A stretch of 13,832 nucleotides of DNA from Kitasatospora sp040298565 (lineage in GTDB: Bacteria; Actinomycetota; Actinomycetes; Streptomycetales; Streptomycetaceae), in assembly GCF_040298565.1 (NCBI RefSeq), contig NZ_JBEPAK010000190.1, positions 1 through 13,832 on the forward strand, written 5' to 3'. Positions 12,060-13,832 of this stretch are shown here, in pieces. Below the pieces are notes generated by a model that saw only the letters and a program-made list of their open reading frames with translations, searched no databases and had not been told where the DNA came from. Both the position numbers and the translations under genes were made by a program. Each line of letters opens with the position of its first letter. The stretch's first letter is position 1.

Positions 12060-13832
12060 CTACGGGCGCCAGGTGTCGTTCAGCGTGACGGTCCCCGAGG
12101 AGGGCGCCGTCGCCGTCCGGTTGGCTCCGGATTCCCAGGTCACCGCGCCGCTCGCGTCCTTGCGGACGTACTTGTACTGGAACGCGGTGCCGCCGGGCAG
12201 CGAGAGCGCGAGCGACCAGACCGGGTAACCGGCCGAGGAGAGCGGCAGCGCCTTGGCCGGGTCCCAGCCGCCGAGGGCGGGGACGTCGCCGACCACGTAG
12301 ACGTTCTGCCCGTACGCGGTGGTCGCGTTGACGTTGAACGAGGCGCCGGAGACGCTCGCCCCGGGCTGGACGTACAGCGCGACCGCGTCGCCCGCGCCGA
12401 CCGTCGCGGTGAACTGCCCGTTGGCACCGACCTGGTAGGTCGGGCCGGTGCAGCCGCCGCCCGGCTGGGGGTCGCCGTGCTGGACGTCGCAGTACGTGCC
12501 GGCCGGCAGCCCGGTCTGGAAGGTCTGGGTGATCGCGCCGCTCTCGTGGTTGATCGCGACGTAGCCCCGGTCGCCGCGGCCGAAGGCGATCGCGTTGTTG
12601 CCGTTGGACCACCAGTCGGTCACCCCGGTGCCCGCGACGGCGTTGCGGAAGCCGACCATGTTGGCGATCTGCCGCCAGGCGTGGGTGCAGTTCCAGCCGT
12701 CCTGGTAGCAGGCGTTCACGGTGCCGCCGTTCGGCGGGCCGTCGTCCTTGTTGCTGAAGCCGTAGCCGGAGTAGACGTTCGGCGCACCGTAGGTGGAGGC
12801 CAGCAGGAAGACGTTGGCGAGCGTGTAGGTGTTGCCGTAGGTGTAGTTGAGGGTGGAGCCGTTGCGCTCGGTGTCCCAGTTGTCGACGAAGCTGCGCGCC
12901 TGGCTGCTCGGCAGGTAGCCCCAGGAGGCGCCCCAGTTGCTGAGGGCGGCCAGCTTGTCGCTGGTGAAGACGCGCTTGAGGTCGGTGCCGACCCGGAACT
13001 CGTCGACGTCGCCGGTGCCGGTGTACTCGGAGGGCTGGATCGGCTCCCCGGCGCCGTAGATGACCTCCTGCACCCAGTAGGCGTTGGGGTTGGCCATCTT
13101 GGCCTTGATCGCGGCGAGGTCGCCGGCGGCGATGTGCTTGGCCGCGTCGATCCGGTAGCCGTCGACGCCGAGCGAGGCCAGGTCGTCCAGGTAGTGCGCG
13201 ATGGTGGTCTGGACGTGGGCGCTGCCGGTGTCCAGGTCGGCCAGGTTCACCAACTCGCAGGTCTGCACGTTGGTGCGGTCCTGGTAGTTCGTGATCGGCT
13301 GGCGGCAGCCGTGGAAGTCCTGGTCCTGGTAGGTGCCGGGGTAGTCGTACTTGCTGTAGACGGTGCCTCCGGTGCCCGTTCCGGAGCCGGCCGACATGTG
13401 GTTGACCACCGCGTCGGCGATCACCTTGACCCCGGCCGCGTGGCAGGTGTCGACCATGTTCTTGAAGGAGGTGCGGTCGCCGAGCCGCCCGGCGATCCGG
13501 TAGCCGACCGGCTGGTAGGAGGTCCACCACTGCGGGCCCTGGATGTGCTCCTGGGGCGGCGAGACCTCGACGAAGCCGTAGCCCTTCGGGCCGAGGGTGG
13601 AGGTGCAGGCCTGGGCGACCGAGTCGAAGCGCCACTCGAAGAGGGTGGCGGTGACGTCCTTGCCGTTGTTCGCGGGCGGGGCGGCCTGGGCGGCGGGGGC
13701 GCCGAGTGCGGTGGCGAGCGAGAGCGCGAGCGCCGCCGAGGCGGCGAGCGCACCGGCCGCGCGGGCGGGCCGGCCGGTCCGCGCGGCCGGGGGCCGGGGG
13801 GGGGGTGGGGGGGGGGGTTGCCCCGCGGTGGC
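12060..13832 (-). CDS. Secreted alpha-amylase, GH13 with C-terminal CBM20 starch-binding domain (5' partial)
   Basis: An extracellular endo-acting amylase hydrolysing alpha-1,4 bonds of starch. A signal peptide is visible (RTGRPARAAG, then ALAASAALALSLATALG, then APAAQAA) with mature enzyme from about APPANNGKDV. GH13 regions: I DAVVNHM; II GYRIDAAKH with the nucleophile Asp codon at 13146-13148; III QEVIYG with the acid/base Glu at 13065-13067; IV FVDNWDTER with the third Asp at 12873-12875. Region IV normally reads DNHD; here Trp (12876-12878) replaces the conserved His. The last about 100 residues form a CBM20 domain (GDVPALGGWDPAKALPL, FQYKYV, VTWESGANRTATAP) ending NDTWRP. No start codon exists in this frame inside the window: beyond the signal it runs into G10-T-G11 read as proline. 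The true start lies outside or is hidden by an error. A perfect hairpin follows the stop. Confidence 0.93.
   Translation of the reverse strand, partial: ATAGQPPPPPPPRPPAARTGRPARAAGALAASAALALSLATALGAPAAQAAPPANNGKDVTATLFEWRFDSVAQACTSTLGPKGYGFVEVSPPQEHIQGPQWWTSYQPVGYRIAGRLGDRTSFKNMVDTCHAAGVKVIADAVVNHMSAGSGTGTGGTVYSKYDYPGTYQDQDFHGCRQPITNYQDRTNVQTCELVNLADLDTGSAHVQTTIAHYLDDLASLGVDGYRIDAAKHIAAGDLAAIKAKMANPNAYWVQEVIYGAGEPIQPSEYTGTGDVDEFRVGTDLKRVFTSDKLAALSNWGASWGYLPSSQARSFVDNWDTERNGSTLNYTYGNTYTLANVFLLASTYGAPNVYSGYGFSNKDDGPPNGGTVNACYQDGWNCTHAWRQIANMVGFRNAVAGTGVTDWWSNGNNAIAFGRGDRGYVAINHESGAITQTFQTGLPAGTYCDVQHGDPQPGGGCTGPTYQVGANGQFTATVGAGDAVALYVQPGASVSGASFNVNATTAYGQNVYVVGDVPALGGWDPAKALPLSSAGYPVWSLALSLPGGTAFQYKYVRKDASGAVTWESGANRTATAPSSGTVTLNDTWRP
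13796..13817. repeat. Homopolymer G10-T-G11 at the right edge
   Basis: Ten G, one T and eleven G in a row, with only 15 bases left after them. It falls where the amylase start codon is expected. Poly-G is a known artefact of two-colour short-read chemistry, so the sequence here is doubtful. Confidence 0.85.

Noticed and set aside
11944..13635. Long minus-strand frame overlapping the amylase in another frame
   Set aside because: Arg/His/Leu/Pro-rich shadow; the GH13 and CBM20 motifs are in the adjacent frame.

Overview
The window is very GC-rich DNA with strong G/C at third codon positions, frequent GTG starts and TAnnnT-type promoters placed directly at start codons. Together with the gene set (PP2C/SpoIIE phosphatase, DUF1707-FHA protein, DUF6891 protein, GH13/CBM20 amylase, soluble P450), this points to an actinomycete, most likely Streptomyces or Kitasatospora. 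That assignment is inferred from gene content; no rRNA or other marker is present.

Layout, left to right. (1) An MFS drug-efflux-type transporter (+) whose N-terminus is lost near the window edge. (2) A broken DEDD-type 3'-5' exonuclease gene (+), about 1627-2208, with two compensating frameshifts and an apparent loss of three residues at its catalytic His motif. It runs into the 3' end of a convergent membrane-anchored PP2C phosphatase (-, 2263-3354). (3) A GGACC-rich repetitive spacer, then a cytochrome P450 (-, 3639-4856) with two hairpins behind it. (4) A 348-bp divergent spacer filled by a six-copy 30-bp tandem array between 24-bp direct repeats. It leads into an ArsC/Spx-family thioredoxin-fold gene (+, 5205-5561). 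(5) A cluster of small genes: a pyridoxamine-phosphate-oxidase-like protein (-), a DUF1697 protein (+), a DUF1707-FHA protein (+) and a DUF6891 protein (+). (6) A hemerythrin-domain protein (-) and a secreted lipoprotein esterase (-), then a 470-bp divergent spacer and an SDR oxidoreductase (+). (7) A small hypothetical gene (-) and a secreted alpha-amylase with a CBM20 domain (-). The amylase 5' end runs off the window through two long G runs.

The most interesting signal is regulatory. The PPOx-like, DUF1697 and DUF6891 genes each carry a -10-like hexamer 6 nt before the start codon, preceded at exactly 8 nt by TTGTCRGTG or a close variant. That is the architecture of the RecA-independent (PafBC-type) DNA-damage promoter of actinobacteria, here in leaderless form. 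If real, three genes of poorly known function within 2 kb share a DNA-damage regulon. The ArsC-like and FHA genes are also organised as leaderless transcripts but lack the TTGTCRGTG element.

Otherwise the window looks like a mosaic of single-gene units with alternating strands rather than one pathway. I see no biosynthetic cluster, phage, insertion sequence, CRISPR array, tRNA or rRNA. Both ends look abnormal (MFS N-terminus, poly-G at the right edge), which suggests the window may be a whole contig with unreliable termini.
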